Shown one piece after another: positions 44,560 through 55,688 of a DNA stretch of 64,000 nt. The stretch covers positions 3,348,001-3,412,000 of the forward strand of contig ML058387.1 in the NCBI GenBank assembly GCA_003013855.2, read 5' to 3'. Source of the DNA: Liriodendron chinense. Taxonomy: Eukaryota; Streptophyta; Magnoliopsida; Magnoliales; Magnoliaceae. The notes under the pieces were generated by a model. The model searched no databases. It saw nothing but the letters and a program-made list of their open reading frames with translations, and was not told the DNA's origin. The stretch's first letter is position 1; every line of letters starts with the position of its first letter. The translations under genes were made by a program, and so were the position numbers.

Positions 44560-45830
44560 ATAAAATGAAATGGGAGTAAATGGGCCTGTTAATGAAATTC
44601 ATTTTCTAAGAGAGGATTTAGAAGTAAATGAAATGAAATGCCTTTTTTAGCTCTCTTAGAAAGTCGCAAAAGTAAACAAAGGTGATACTCTACACATGTC
44701 CGCCATACACGCGGCACGCTAATGATACTCCAAAACAATCTAATAATAGGCTCCATCACTAAAATCACACTAATAGAATAATCCAAACCGTTCAAAGGTT
44801 GGCCATCTAAATGGACGGTTAAAAAAGGTTGAAAAGTTGCTTATTTGTGATCCTTACATTTGTAGTCCACTTGATGTGAAATCTAGGTTATGGAATTGAA
44901 ACGGATCGTGCTGTGCATCGGATATGAGGACGGAAACCCGAAGTGAAATTCATACTAGGCAGGGATGCCATGGTTGTAGACGAATGCCGCAGTCTTCCAC
45001 ACCTTACACCTTTAGGAAAGCACCGGGATGGGATGAAAAGCTTTCAGCATGTGTAGGATTGGAGACCCAACCCTGTTTATATAGGTATGAGGGGTGAGGA
45101 GTTTGAAACTCATTGAAACTCCTCTACCCCAAGGCTCTACATGAATTTGGAGTATCTTAAACCAACTATAACATTGTGCGTGCGAAACAGGTGTATCGCA
45201 CCACCCCTACATGAATTTAGATCAATCATATCCTTAGTGGGGTCCACTGGTATGCCCGATCATCAAATTCAACCCTTAGGTAAGTCCAATTCGTTGATCA
45301 ATTAAGCCTACTTTACAAAAAATCTTACACTTGAAGCTCGAAATTTCTCATTTTAGTTAAAGTATACATTTCAATTGACTTATAACAATTATTCTATTAA
45401 ATATCACATACGTACACTAATTTGGAATATCACACATGCTCCCATGAATATATTAAAAAAATTCAATGCATTCTAATTCCATTCCAATTCCTCCATTTAC
45501 TTCCATCCAAATAAAGTATTGGAATTTTAAACGTATTTCATTTACTCCTATCCAAATACAATTTGAGTAACACTCTGATCCATAGCTCAAGTGGTAGACT
45601 GGGTGAAGATAACCTCGTTTCAACACTAGGGTTTTGGTATCGATTCCCAAGTGGGAGTGGCTAACATTGTTGTGTAACTAACAGTGGGGGTGGGTATACT
45701 AACAATTAGGTGTGTGTACTAACCCAAAATAAATAAACAAATAAATAAGAGGTAAGAAAATAATTTAGATAAGTCATTACCTCCAATTCCATTTCTCATT
45801 TACCTCCATTTACAAGCTTTCAAAGGATTT
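44560..45830. mobile_element. GGAGTAAATGGG-type MITE, possibly composite
   Basis: AAAATGAAATGGGAGTAAAT at the left is mirrored by ATTTCATTTACTCCTATCC near 45534 and again by CATTTACCTCCATTTAC near 45800. A SINE is inserted between these two right ends. The stretch at 44890-45300 looks foreign to the MITE and holds no gene. Confidence 0.4.
45575..45749 (+). mobile_element. tRNA-derived SINE with AAATAAATAA tail
   Basis: TGATCCATAGCTCAAGTGGT (A-box region), TTTCAACACTAGGG, GGTATCGATTCCC (B-box region), GTGGCTAACATTGTTGTG, and a 3' tail AAATAAATAAACAAATAAAT. Confidence 0.78.
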
Positions 45831-46676
45831 ATATATTTTTCTTTTTTTGTGAGAACTCTTATTAAGAGTGAGTCATCTTATATTTAGATGACTGAATCCC
45901 CAACCTTATATCATAAGTAAATCTCGAAGTCATTTACAGTGTATTGTCATCTCCATTTTCAGTCAAAGCGATACTCGCCTTTTTCTCTTTCTTTCTCCTG
46001 TGTTGGATGGACATCATTCTCCGAATCATGAAAATCTAAATTTAGCATTTTTATTTTTAGAAATGGATTTCCTCCTTCTAAGAAAAGGAAATCAATTTCC
46101 TCTATTTTGAAAACAAACGCATCTAGGGGAATTTGTATTCTTTTCAATAATTTCCACTCAAAAGTCTGCTCGAATGCAAGCGACCGCAATTGCAATTTAA
46201 GGGCTACTTTCTTTATGCAAATGCTGGAAAATGTCATAACAATATGGCCATTTCCTCACTAAAAAATATTTCAATTCCACGTCCAAACACACTTTATATG
46301 GAACCAAATCCCAGAACAACATACAAAAAGTGATAAGACACTCCAAACCCCTTTCCTATCTAAAACCCAAAATGTAATAATCAGAACACCAAACACCAGA
46401 AACTTTAAAAAAAATTCACAAAATGGCATACTGATGGTATATACACAAAATATACACCCGAATTACATTAAAAAATAAAAATAAAAATAAATAAAGGAAA
46501 AAACCAACAACAATAACAACTACTTAGAGCTGCTACCTGAATCAGGACTATTCCACTTATGTGCATTTGCCCATAGAATCCAAATCCCAATAGATGCTGG
46601 TTTTTAACACCAAACAGATAACAGAAAACCACACTATTTGGACATATACAATATCCACACCACTCATGCCTTTTCT
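45831..46676. other. intergenic and 3' untranslated sequence of the protease gene
   Basis: AT-rich. The minus-strand 3' UTR of the aspartyl protease probably occupies the right part (to about 46460). TATTTTTATTTTTATTTTT on the minus strand near 46490-46470 is A/T-rich, but no single poly-A signal is convincing. Confidence 0.4.
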
Positions 46677-49167
46677 TTAACTGCAAACCTCCTCTGCAAA
46701 TCCCAATTCAGAGTCCTTAGTATTATAAACCACTCTCAGATTCTTCTGTTGAAAATTCCCAAGAATCCCAATTTCATCATCAGATGAGAGGCTGGCCAGA
46801 GCCAAACAGACCTGAGAAGCATCACTCCTAGCAAAATAAAATACCCCAGAAGCATCCACATTCACTTCAACTTCTCCCTCAAAATGCAATCTGATTGTAG
46901 GAATGCTCACCTCTGCATTCCCACTCAAATTAAAGCATGTATCCAAGATTGAAAAACCCGGCGCCAGTGGGTACCCGGAAAACTGTCTCAAGAATTCCGC
47001 CCGCAGGGTGGCGTAGACCGACGGAGGGAGCCTCGTGATCACTGTCCCTGAGTCGATGAGGGTCCCGCCATTGACGAATCCGGGAGCTTTCAGTGCTACC
47101 CCACCAATGCTGATGCTAGTCAGATTGAGAATGTAGAATGTTGATAGCTGCGGGTTCGAGATCATTTTAGTGAATGCGATAGGAGTAGAATTCTTGTAAA
47201 CGGATGGATCGTTTCCTAGAATCAAAGACCCAGAAGCGCTGTCATCTTCCGTCGATGGCAGACAGTAGGAGAAAACTCCTCCGAATTGTGATGTTGTTTG
47301 GGAGACCAATGACAGATCGCTCCGGCCTAAGCCCATCAAGCCAGAAGCCCCACCAAAGAGTCCGTGGTTGCTCCGGCCACAGCCGAAGATGAACCCATTG
47401 ACCACCATGCTGCCGAGATTGAGCCGCTCGTGTCCCAGTTCACCCTGAGTGTAGGACCCATCACCATAGCTGACATCGTAGTTGCAGGTAGGCGGGTCCA
47501 ACCTGCAGATTCCCAAGTTGCCTGTTGCAAATTGGAGAGTCTGGCAGGTCGTCGAATTGCATGGGATCGATTGGTAGGAGGGAGAGGTGGAGGGATTGAA
47601 GAGTGGGTCTTGTTGACTGTAGCAAGATTTGCAGGGCTCGCATTGGACCCATGTGAGATCGCTTGCAGTGTCGACAATAACCGTCATTTTCTGGCCGCCC
47701 AATTCCACAGCGACAATGTAGTTCAAAATCTGGAGTTTCATACCAGAAGTTAGAGGAATTTGAATTTCCGACAGGCCTTCAGTCCTGCCCGAAGCTACAT
47801 TTCTGATTTGGAACTGCAGCGACCTCACCCGGAAATTATCGGAAATCAAGCGCTTTTGAAGCTTATCATCCCAGTTCTTGATTGGACCCAAGCACGAATC
47901 GCGGTGCTTCATTTCCAGTATGGCCACACTCTTCTCTCTTCCTGTGATGCCGATAAAATGAGAATTGGGTTTTGGATTTGAGCGTTAGAACCGGCTCCAT
48001 CATGATGTATTTCAACGGAGAAAGTATTTTAAAATAAAAATTGCGATTTAAAAGAGGCCAACCAAACAGTACCAAACAGTCCAATTATGCTAATGGCAAA
48101 TTAAAACACAGAATTCTCTATCTAGAAGTAAAATAAAATAACAATTTGCAATCAGATTAATTCACAATTAGAAAATATTTCGATCCAAACACTATGTTAA
48201 ATGGTTAAATGTTAATAAACCCCAAAACAAATGTTAAGACCCATGAAAGTATATCATCAGAAATACATCACAAAATCCAAACAAAGTTCAGGTTCGAGCA
48301 GCAATAGAAATAATTTATGATTTTTGGGATTTTCTACTCTCAGTATAACTTGTAAAGAAGGGGGGGGAAATCATGAAACAATACCAACATCAACACAAAA
48401 TTCTCAATCTGAAAGTCCAATGACACTAACAGCCATGCTCAAATAAAATCACAACTTAAAATAGGCCAGCCAAACAGCCTAATAATGCTAACAGACAAAC
48501 GCAGAATTCTCAATCTAGAAGTTAGAAATTCTCAATTAGAGTAATTACAATTAGAAAACATATTGACCCAAATGATAAGAACCCAAAATAAATCAAAACA
48601 ATGTTAAGACTGGCTCCAGCGCAATGAAAATAATTTGCTGATTTTGGGATTTCTACTGTTAGTAGAATTTAAAAAAAAAAAAAAAAAAATTCATGAAACG
48701 AAGAGACGGAAGAGCACTTTTCTGTTTCACAAATTTAGAAAATTCTACTAGAAGTAAGAAATTTTAAAATGACAAAATATTTTTTATATGCACTTGAAAA
48801 TGAAGAACTGAAGAGTTAAGAGTAGGCTATATGATTTTGTTAGAGAAATGATACACACCCCTTTGCCTACTTTTGGTATGAGAACAGTAACGGTATTGTA
48901 ATTCCAAAGTACAAAAAAGGGGGTTGTGCACATGAAAAACATTGGGTGTAAATATCAATTTCACTAGTATTTCAGACCATATCCAAACATACTTGATTTT
49001 TGTGGAAGGCATCTTGGGGTGGGACTATCTTCTCTCTGATCAAATTTCTTCGAGATTAGCACTTTCTTGTCTTTGAAACAATGACCAACATCAGTAGTAA
49101 TGAGAATAAGAAGAAAGATATGAAAGAGAGAGAGCATCAATGGTTGATGGGGTATTGCTTTTGACAT
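46677..49167 (-). CDS. pepsin-like aspartyl protease (family A1, nepenthesin/At5g10770 type)
   Basis: Exon 1 is 49167-48993 and exon 2 is 47941-46677. Donor A|GTATG and acceptor CAG|GA join an Arg codon (A|GA), giving 479 residues. Residues about 8-30 (PLMLSLFHIFLLILITTDVG) form a signal peptide, so the enzyme enters the secretory pathway. After a propeptide containing EMKHRDSC, the first catalytic motif is VDTASDLTWVQC (Asp about 149; the usual DTG is DTA here). The Cys-rich insert typical of plant nepenthesin-like enzymes follows (CEPCKSC, IPCNSTTCQTL), then YGDGSYTQGELGHERL (flap), CGRSNHGLFGGASGLMGLGR, and the second catalytic motif LIDSGTVITRLPP (Asp about 355). The C-terminus ILGNFQQKNLRVVYN...LGFA is standard. 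Length is normal. The substrate is unknown. Confidence 0.93.
48022..48720. repeat. diverged tandem duplication of about 400 bp in the protease intron
   Basis: Landmarks recur in order in two blocks (about 48022-48390 and 48440-48720): AAAAGAGGCCAACCAAACAG / AAATAGGCCAGCCAAACAG, CTAATGGCA / CTAACAGACA, AGAATTCTC.ATCTAGAAGT, CAATTAGAAAA, AAATGTTAAGAC, GAAATAATTT..TGATTTT, TTCTACT. The second block ends in a long A run. The intron is 48992-47942 on the minus strand, 1051 bp. Confidence 0.7.
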
Positions 49168-49231
49168 TGAAGAATTGAATTAGGATAGAAAACCCAGTTG
49201 AGATTTTGTATAGAAGAAGAAGAAGAACAAG

Positions 49232-49233
<2 letters not shown>

Positions 49234-49273
<40 letters not shown>
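49234..49273. repeat. GA microsatellite upstream of the protease start
   Basis: About 20 GA units begin 67 bp upstream of the start codon (CT on the coding strand). CT runs in plant leaders and core promoters are common. A second run of about 19 units lies at 49439-49476. Confidence 0.9.
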
Positions 49274-49275
<2 letters not shown>

Positions 49276-49438
49276 CGTGGGTGTTGGAGTTTGGAATGAG
49301 AACAAGGAGAAGGGCTGGATGTTGGGCCCACTGATGCATGAGAATTATTGGTGTTTCACGTGCACGTACATACACTCTCTAAGAAAGTCAGCTGAATATT
49401 GTTGGGTTTGTTAGAGAGCCCGTGTTTGTATAGATAGA

Positions 49439-49479
<41 letters not shown>

Positions 49480-49734
49480 TCCACTGTATGAATGGCTAGC
49501 ACATGTTATCTGGTGATCAGGAGTGTCGATTTTGCAGGACATCATGTGGATGGATGGATGTCTACAAACGGAAATTGATGAAGATATGGGTGCCAAATAC
49601 ACATTGTGGGTCATGTCGCCATCCAGTGGGTCCCATACATGTGTGTTCAAGCTCGTGAAAAGGACTGATTGTCGTTCTACTAGGGGCCGTTTGGCTGCAT
49701 GGAGAGAGGGAGGTCGGATATATCAGAGAGGATT

Positions 49735-50248
49735 GATTGCTTACTGAGTAACTCAGTATGCTTGAGTACGCTATAGTAAACTCTGTGGGGCCCGCCGTGA
49801 TGTGTCTTATCCACGCCGTCCATCTATTTTACCAGCTCATTTGAGGCAATGATCCCAAATTTGAAGTATACCAAGAGCTCAAGCGGGGCACACCATAGGA
49901 AACAGTGGGAAGTTAACGCCTACCATTGAAAACTTCTTGGGACCACACAGGATTAAGCTGATTTTTTTTTATCTTCCCTTCATCCATGTCTGTGTGACCT
50001 TTTTAGCAGGTTGGATGACAAATAAACATCACTATGGACCCTGGGAAGGTTTCAGTGGTGGGTCATTTTCCCCACTGTTTCCTGTGGTGTGGCCAACTCG
50101 AGCTCTAGGTATACTTCAATTTTGGGATTAATCACTAAAGTGAGCTGGTAAAATGGATAGACGACGTGGATAAGAGGCATACATCACAGTGGACCCCACA
50201 GAGTTTACTCAATATGCTATAGCGTAACGAGTTACTCAGTATGCAATC
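49735..50248. mobile_element. GGGCCCACC-family foldback MITE with GATTGC ends
   Basis: GATTGCTTACTGAGTAACTC at the left and GAGTTACTCAGTATGCAATC at the right are inverted, continuing through CTATAG, AGTAAACTCTGTGG and CACGCCGTCCATCTATTTTA / TAAAATGGATAGACGACGTG. About 514 bp. It seems inserted in another decayed element whose ends may be AGGGGCCGTTTGGCTGCATG (49683) and its weak partner near 50400. Confidence 0.88.
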
Positions 50249-50881
50249 CGCGTCTGGGATATATGGAAACGGATTCAATATTTCCAGACGTTTCTCGTGT
50301 TTGGATGGATGGGATTGAGTGGATGGTGGAAGAGTTCTCTTTCCACAGGAAAGCCCAGAATCTATTCTTTCTAAAGAGCTAGCTATCCTAGCATCCAAAT
50401 TAACTCTTAGCCCTATTTGAATTGATGGAAATAAAAAAAATTAAAAATAAAAAATGATGAAAAAAGTCATATCTAAAAGAAAATTATGAAAAAGGAAATA
50501 TTTGATAAAGAATCCTTAAATAACTTATTTGTTTTAGCTTAAATGATTTCAATAAAAACATGGAATGGCAAATAATGAAAACATGAGAATTGTCTTACAT
50601 AAGGGTGGAAATCTCCATTTCTTAAACTATGTTTGGAAACCATGGATTCAATGCCAAACAATGGAAAAGTAAAAGGTTTTCCTTTGATGTAACAATTTGT
50701 ATTGTTTGGATATCAAAGGAGTGGATTGCACTAAGCAAACATTCCACATTTTCATAGTATCTAAATAAGAACTTAAAATTGGAATACAAATTTCAATAAT
50801 TCTTATGAAAATCATCATAGATATATAATTGTTGCTTTTTTTCTTTTGCTTGGATTTCATGTAAACAAATTGCTCGATTTG
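50249..50881. other. intergenic, AT-rich, no gene seen
   Basis: Short A-rich runs and no convincing frame. Confidence 0.5.
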
Positions 50882-51180
50882 TGTTGGGATACGGGCGATC
50901 AGCCCCGTAGCAGAAGTGAGCGTGGAGCAATCAAACGATGAACAAATACAATGCAATTAACCAAGCAAATTGACACACGCAAGAAGCAATCCAAATTTAA
51001 CGTGGAAAAACCCTTCATGGGTAAAAAACCACAACACAAAGCAATACCAATCCACTATGAATCAGAAGTTACAAGAGCATGAAGAAATCTTACACCGAAT
51101 TCAAGCCCACAAGAGAAAACCCAAGCTCTCCAAGAGGAAAACCAACGTAGCCCTTGCTCTAAAGCTCTTTCTCTCACCCT

Positions 51181-51237
<57 letters not shown>

Positions 51238-51653
51238 TGCACAACTAGGATACCCTAATTATAGATTACAACAGCTTAGATAACAATAAACCCAAATTAG
51301 TAACATCTTACGCAAGAAAGTGCGCAAGATCGCGCAAAAATTGGGCCACCGACTTTGCAGTCCGTGCACGATCGGGCGCCCGGCCCAAACCCGTCGGGTG
51401 CCCAACAAATTCAAAATCTATCCAGAGAGTTCTAGTAAAAAATCTAGTCAATTTCAAGCGCCTGCCTAGACCTCGTCGGGTGCCCGACCATCCACCGGGC
51501 GCCTGACCAACAGTGGTCAGGCCCCCTATAGGCCAAAAATAGAACAGTGATTTCAGCTTCCAAAAGCCATGCCGGGTGTTCTCGAGCGCCGGTCTGAACT
51601 CGTCGGGCACCCGACACCCCCTAGTGTCCAGATTGAAGACAAAAACTCTAACA
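50882..51653 (-). mobile_element. solo LTR of a Ty1/copia element
   Basis: Read on the minus strand it starts TGTTAGAGTTTTTGTCTTCA and ends GTATCCCAACA, flanked by a perfect 5-bp target duplication ATTTG (50877-50881, 51654-51658). The start matches the 3' LTR at 55689 (TGTTAGAGATGTCTTCA), so it belongs to the same or a sister family. U3 (the right part) carries the GC-rich module, for example TCGGGCGCCCGG at 51372 and GTCGGGTGCCCGACC near 51476. A CT microsatellite (51185-51230) lies in the transcribed part. Confidence 0.92.
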
Positions 51654-51658
51654 ATTTG

Positions 51659-52877
51659 GGCATATTTGGATCGTGAACTACATAAGTAATTTGTAAAAAA
51701 AGTGTAATGATTATAAAATATAATATTTATCCCCTAAAAATAGATAATTTAACTAACAATACCTGTGTTTAGTTAGGCGTGGTAAAATTATAATAATGAT
51801 AGTTTTACATTACTTCAATGTCAAATCATAAACAAAAATAAACTAATATTCATATTGTGATAGGAAAATTTCACTCTAATACAATGTAAAATTATAATTA
51901 TTACAAATTCATTTACCAATCTCCTATTATATCTGCATTTTATTATCAAAATACATGTTTAAACAAATGTTCTAAATTATAATGATGGTGCTTTCACAAT
52001 ACATTATTGATGTAATTTGTAATGCAAATAGACCCTTAAGTTTTAGAGAGGAAAAGAAAATTCTCATTTTACGAGGAAAACTATGGGAAGGAAAATGAAT
52101 TTCCTTAATCCTCATATCTTTCACAAACGAAGGAAACCATTACATCAAAGAAAATTGGCTTTCTTTCCTCCATTGAATCTTGCTTTTCACATTTCTAAAC
52201 AAGCTCTTAGGTGCATTTTGGGAAGGGTGAAGGGGTGTGAATTTGTGAAATCCATGAATTCCAATCTACATATTTGTTTTTTGTCAAGGATTTGTTCTTC
52301 ATAAATCTATGGGCCAAGAAGAATCCAAATCTCGAAAAAAAAAAAAACTAAGTACTGAATAAATCTACAACATACCAAACTTTGTTAGAAGTAATAACTG
52401 TCAATCCATTGTGATAAATGACCTTTGAAACTTTTTCGCTTGATTCCAAAATTATGAACTTTGGGATTCGCCACGTCCAAATCCAAATGCAAATTGAGGA
52501 GTTTGATGAGTATATAAATTTATCAAATTCATTTCTTATTTCCCTAACTCCAAACAAGTTCATGAACCTTTAAGGGAATGTTTAAATTTTTTAATTCCCC
52601 TCGTAAATAGGAGAAAATTGCAATTATTGCACCACGCTGTTTGAATTGTGTGTGAAATGAGTCTTTAATTACCACACTACATTTCCTCATTAAGAGGAGG
52701 AAAGAAGAGGTTGAAGATGCATTTGCTACGAGAATCTAAATAGATCAAGAAGGTTCTCTTTAACAATAGAGGGTTTTAAATATTTTCTACCTCTACTTGC
52801 TTTTACTCCTCACCATCTAACTTGTGGGCTATACTTTCTTTAGTTTTGCACATTTAGAAATAGTATTAATGACTCAT
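51659..52877. other. intergenic, AT-rich, no gene seen
   Basis: GGGCATATTTGGATCGTGAA at 51659 and TGCAAATAGACCCTTA near 52023 might be the ends of a decayed Tourist-like element. The rest shows nothing. Confidence 0.4.
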
Positions 52878-52985
52878 CCTTTTTTTCTTTTTTCTTTTTT
52901 ACACACACCTCACACACTCACCCACACCACATGGGCACTCAATCCTTCGTCTCAATGTTGAAACAGAGACAATCTACCACTTACT
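52878..52985 (-). mobile_element. tRNA-derived SINE, minus strand, diverged
   Basis: Minus strand: GAGTAAGTGGTAGATTGTC then TTTCAACATTGAGACGAAGG, followed by a GTGTGTGAGG-rich 3' part and an A-rich tail. Confidence 0.6.
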
Positions 52986-53068
52986 CATCCTCTTTGCAAT
53001 AGTAGTGTCAACAGTCCATCCACATCTCCACCGCAACTACCTCTAAATGATTAGCAAGATACCTACAA

Positions 53069-53657
53069 TGTTGGAGATGTCTTTAATCTTAACACCAGGG
53101 GTCATCGGATGATCGACGAGCTGTCTCGGTCGCCCGAAACTACCCTGGATGGGGCGTTTGATCTCTGGACACTGCTGGAGAGGACTTCAGTCGGCCAAGG
53201 GGTTCATGTCAGGCCCGAAACTCCTTAGATCAGACTGTGAACTCTCTAGACATATTTGACCAGGTTCGATTGAGCGTCTGATGATTGGCACATTGTTAGG
53301 TCAATTTGTGCAAATTTGCGTGGATTTGTTTCTAATTCTGATTTTATACTATTTAAAGGGGTGTAATGCGGGATTAGGATAACACGAGGAGTCCTAAATG
53401 TGTTCAAGGGTTTAAGAGAGTTCTAGAGAGAGAGAAAAGAGCTTGGGTTAGCTTGGGTTTCTCTCATTTGGCTTGGATCTGGGTAGATTCATAGTGGATT
53501 CACTTTGTGCTGTGGTTTTTTCCCAAAAGGATTTTTCCACGTAAAAAAATCAGATTGTATGTCTTCTCTTGTGTGTGTTGAATTTGCTTGATTATTGTTG
53601 TTGTGTTTGCTTGGTTTGATTCCACTTTAAGTTCTTCGATTCTGCGGGTTCCCAATA
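53069..53657 (+). repeat. 5' LTR of the copia element
   Basis: Starts TGTTGGAGATGTC and ends CCCAATA, 2 bases before the primer-binding site. A TATA-like ACTATTTAAAG lies near 53348. The GC-rich palindromes are mostly decayed here (CGGTCGCCCGAAAC remains near 53128). Confidence 0.8.
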
Positions 53658-53699
53658 AGTGGTATCATAACGTACTTTGAGAGGTAGACAAAATCTGAG

Positions 53700-54390
53700 A
53701 TGAGGTATTAATAGCGACCGGCATGAGATTCGACATAGAGAAGTATTCCAGAAAAAATAACTTTGAACTATGAAAGGTCAAGATGAAGGGGTTCCTAGTT
53801 CAGTAATGATTGGAAGACGCACTCCTTGGGAAACAACTGAAGACTATGAAAGAAAAAGAGTAGAGCAAGTTGGCTAAAAAAGTTAATATCTCAATTCAGT
53901 TATGCCTAACGGATGACGTTCTCTATAATGTCATGAGGGAGAAGATTGCGGCTAAAACATGGGCGAAGTTGGAAAACATCTACGCAAAGAAATCTCTGAA
54001 AAATTGTTTGTATCTGATGCTTCAGTTGTTCAACCTGAAGATGGCAAAGTGGACCAATGTTAAGAGTCACATCAGTAATTTCAACAAGCTCATTTGCAAA
54101 TTGTTAGATGTAAATGAACCGATGAAGGACAAATAAAGCATGTATTCTCTTCTGAAATCATATGAGTCATTTAAAGATTCTTTGTGCACAGGTAAGGAAA
54201 TCATTAGCGTTGAGACCATTATCTCAACCCTCCAGTAGAAGGCAATGAGAAAAAAAAGCGGTGACGTAGGTTCTTTTATGAAAGCACTAGTTATGAGGGG
54301 AAGGAATACTGAGCTGGATGAGGGATGTTCATGATCTAGATCTAAATTTGAGGGCAAAGGGAAGTGCAAGGTAAAGTTTAAAATTGTGGA
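53700..54390 (+). pseudogene. copia gag, 5' part
   Basis: The longest clean stretch is 53870-54136: MREKIAAKTWAKLENIYAKK, then LFNLKMAKWTNVKSHISNFN, the UBN2-type copia gag pattern. Then in-frame LLKSYESFKDSLCTGKE and ISVETIISTLQ follow past a stop. Stops are frequent. The gag is cut by the hAT-type element at 54399 and resumes at 54973 with a zinc-knuckle remnant (CGELGHIKRDCP). Confidence 0.8.
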
Positions 54391-54398
54391 GAGTTAGG

Positions 54399-54972
54399 TA
54401 GGCTCTCAATGGAGCGGGTCAGATCCAAGATCTTATTTGCTCTAAATCCATATAATGCGGATTTTGATCTTAAAATAGGTCTGATTATTTAAATTGACCG
54501 GATTTGGATCTTAAAATAGGTCCAATTACTTAAATGGACCGGATTTCAATTCATAGAAACATATCTGAGTTCCATCTGAATCCGATCCAAATCCGACTCA
54601 TTGTCACCTTACTGTATATGTTATATTCATGCTAGCCATTCCTTTTCCATATTATTTTAGGCCATGTCTCAAAATTGAGACATGCCTCTCAGGTCGAACA
54701 TATCACAGTAAATAGTGGGATTTGCATCATTTTGCTACTAAATTAAATATATTATATTATATATTTTTTTAGATTTGTAATGGGGTGGATTCAGACTTAG
54801 ATCCGACCCAAATTCGATGGTTATATGGATTTTGGATCAGAAATGGGTCTACCTATTTATAAATGGATCGGATATGGATATCACCTTTTGGATCTGAATC
54901 CATCTACAGGTATTCGAACTTGGAGCCGGATCTAACTGAATCCGATCCAGATTTGACCCATTGAGAGCCCTA
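54399..54972. mobile_element. hAT-type non-autonomous element, second copy, reverse orientation
   Basis: Ends TAGGCTCTCAATGG and CCATTGAGAGCCCTA with a perfect 8-bp target duplication GAGTTAGG (54391-54398, 54973-54980). Internal words are the reverse complement of the copy at 18947-19507. Removing it and one duplication copy rejoins the copia zinc knuckle. Confidence 0.93.
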
Positions 54973-55078
54973 GAGTTAGGGCACATCAAGAGAGATTGTC
55001 CAAATTTCAACTTGAAGCAAGAGAAATCTGAATATTCTTCTAAGGAGGCTCATACCACGAAATCCATAGAGGACAAGT

Positions 55079-55582
55079 GTGATAGCGCCCGATATATTGA
55101 CTGTATCTATATCAGGGCATCTCTGCAATAAGTGGCTCTTGGATTCAAATGTATCGTATCACATGGGTCATGACCGAAGTACATTCATGACATACAATGA
55201 GTATGATAGTGGATCGGTGTTCTTGGGCAATGACTACGCCTACAAGGTTGTCTATATTAGTTCGGTGTGCATTAGGATGTTCGATGGGATTGAACGAGTC
55301 CTGATAGATGTGAGACGTGTCCCTAGGTTGAAAAATAATTTGATCTCTCTTGTTGCACTCGAAGCAATGGGGTATAAGTTCACCAGCTTCAATCAGTTTT
55401 GTAAAGTTTCAAAGGGGGCACTTGTGGTGATAAAAGCACGAAGGTGTGGCCATCTTTACAAGTTGATCGGGAGCACTTCATCAGGTGGAGTTGCGGGCTC
55501 TGTAGCAAAATCCACGGTTGCTCATTTGTGGCACGCGTGCATAGGCCACATAAGCGAGCAGGATGTGAAGGTGTTAGAGTAA
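55079..55582 (+). pseudogene. copia protease and GAG_pre-integrase
   Basis: KWLLDSNVSYHMGHDRS resembles the copia protease motif (W-LDSGASYHM) with Gly-Ala changed to Asn-Val. RRVPRLKNNLISLVALEAMG and LWHACIGHISEQDVKVLE give the domain that precedes integrase. The frame ends at 55582 and non-copia-like purine-rich sequence leads to the 3' LTR. Confidence 0.85.
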
Positions 55583-55688
55583 AGTCAGTGGAAGCACGAG
55601 AAGCAGTGAAGGTATGATGGAGAAGAAGTAGAGATGAAGGATGAAGGATGGAGCAGTGGAGCCTGAAGATTGAAGCCACGGTGGAGAT

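Noticed and set aside
47364..47753. 129-codon plus-strand open frame inside the protease exon
   Set aside because: Antisense shadow of a well-supported coding exon.
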